Below, piece after piece: positions 63,031 to 64,000 of a stretch of 64,000 nucleotides of DNA; positions within the stretch are counted from its first letter, which is position 1, and each line of letters starts with the position of its first letter. A program made the position numbers and the translations under genes. The stretch lies in NCBI GenBank assembly GCA_037953745.1, contig JBAKBP010003156.1, positions 95,001 to 159,000 on the forward strand. Direction: 5' to 3'. The stretch comes from Lithodes maja. Its lineage: Eukaryota > Arthropoda > Malacostraca > Decapoda > Lithodidae. The notes beneath the pieces are model-generated. The model saw nothing but the letters and a program-made list of their open reading frames with translations, was not told where the DNA came from and made no database searches.

Positions 63031-63556
63031 TGTTGTTGTTGTTTTTCCCCAAGCTGCCTGGCCGAACAGCCCCAAGGCCCTGAGCAAGGCCAAGGCCACA
63101 ACCGAGCGCCCCCACAGAACCCTCCCCGCCGACCACAATAAAGCCTGGGTGACCGAAGCCACTCCATGGCGGGGAGCTGAGGAGGGCGCGGAAACGCCCC
63201 GGAAACCAAAGCCCCACCCAGGGCCCTGTGCCCCTCAGCAATTATGAAGAGAAAGTTGAGGGGCAAAGGAAAGATGTGACGCTTTGGCTTCCAATCTTGG
63301 TAGATTAGGAGGTCAATCCACGCAAGAGACGCCGTCACTTGAGATCTAGAAAATATATAAGTAAAAGGAACAGTCAGAGTAAGCTATGGGTATGGCAGAG
63401 ATCGCTCAGTTCTCACTCTGATAGACCAGCCCATCACCACATGACTAGAACCCAATCCTCTCAGCATCAGCTAGGAAAGGCCCTAGAAAGCCGCCTTTGG
63501 CGGGGGGATAGCTCCCCTATTTCAACCCTTTTCGGGGTTGGGCACCCGCCCGGTGA
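63031..63556 (-). mobile_element. CAA-tailed SINE, copy 2 (526 bp)
   Basis: Inserted in LINE A with a 12-base target duplication, GAGAATGGTTGT, at 63019-63030 and 63557-63568. On the minus strand it begins CTCTCACCGGGCGGGTGCCC, carries GGTTCTAGTCATGTGGTGATG and TATCAGAGTGAGAACTGAGC, and ends GGGGAAAAACAACAACAAC. The last 90 bases match the SINE at 40340-40536. I do not recognise the head as a standard tRNA, 7SL or 5S promoter. Confidence 0.88.
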
Positions 63557-63568
63557 GAGAATGGTTGT

Positions 63569-64000
63569 AGAGAGTTGTAAGATGATTTAGATAGGATACA
63601 TCACTGGAGTGAAACTTGGGCGATGGAGTTTAATGCAAAGAAGTGCCATATACTAGAAATGGGAGTCAGTGAGAGGAGACCCAACTGGGAAAACAACTTG
63701 GCAGGGGAGAAAATCAGCACAGTAAAAGAAGAGAAAGATTTGCGAGTAATTATACAGAGTTATTTGTCACCAGAAAAGCATATCAATAGAATAGTGGGAG
63801 GGGCATGTGGACTACTGATGAACATGAGGGTAGATTTTACTTATATGGATGAGGAGATGCTAAGACAGATTATAGAGTCAATGATAAGGCCAAGATTAGA
63901 ACTGAAGAAGCACATTGCTAAACTGGAAAGGGTGCAAAGAATAGCCACGATGATGGTCCCAGATTTGAGGGAACTGTCTTACGAAAGAAGATTAGAAAGG
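63569..64000 (+). pseudogene. LINE A polymerase, C-terminal part, runs off the window
   Basis: Reads WAMEFNAKKCHILEMGVSER, KEEKDLRVIIQSYLSPEKHI, LRQIIESMIRPRLELKKHIA and KLERVQRIATMMVPDLRELS, then SYERRLER. This is the thumb and connection region of a CR1/Jockey-group polymerase, parallel to LINE B. The element continues past 64000. Confidence 0.85.

Overview
This is animal nuclear DNA that is almost entirely transposable elements, and most of them sit inside one another. The mix (RTE and CR1-group LINEs, BEL/Pao and Ty3/Gypsy LTR elements, piggyBac and Tigger transposases, TTAA- and TA-flanked MITEs, a SINE with a CAA tail, a polydactyl C2H2 array) points to an arthropod. I infer a decapod crustacean, but no single diagnostic gene proves it. 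The only non-transposon coding locus I can see is the zinc-finger array at 9.2-12.9 kb. No rRNA, functional tRNA, CRISPR array or bacterial operon is visible.

Layout, 1-14.9 kb: a 39-bp minisatellite; a 5'-truncated RTE LINE; a TA-flanked Tigger-like element carrying a second RTE copy; old RTE remnants on both strands; about 40 C2H2 fingers on the minus strand, with a TTAA MITE upstream; and a decayed CR1-type fragment.

Layout, 14.9-40.9 kb is one nested stack. A plus-strand LINE with a PHD-like finger ('LINE-C') is split at 15248/39812 by a complete BEL/Pao retrotransposon on the minus strand (LTRs 15249-16038 and 38353-39811, target duplication CTAAT). The BEL element is itself split by piggyBac-1 (16845-25780, which carries a near full-length RTE), by RTE copy 4 (26633-28776, which carries a piggyBac MITE), by a TA MITE (30313-31033), by piggyBac-2 (33587-37294) and by a TTAA MITE in its 5' LTR. 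Between its 5' LTR and gag it carries an SGNH-hydrolase-like reading frame.

Layout, 41-64 kb is a second stack. Another LINE ('LINE A') runs off the right edge and is cut into pieces by RTE copy 5 (which itself holds a complete, very young Gypsy element), by Tigger-2, by a TTAA MITE, by a CR1-like LINE ('LINE B'), by Tigger-1 (which itself holds a TTAA MITE) and by a CAA-tailed SINE. At most of the junctions I checked, removing the insert and one copy of its target duplication leaves the host reading frame continuous. That supports both the boundaries and the order of events.

The two most unusual objects are the Gypsy element at 42208-51497, whose single open polyprotein places integrase before reverse transcriptase (Gmr1-like order), and the SGNH-hydrolase frame inside the BEL element.
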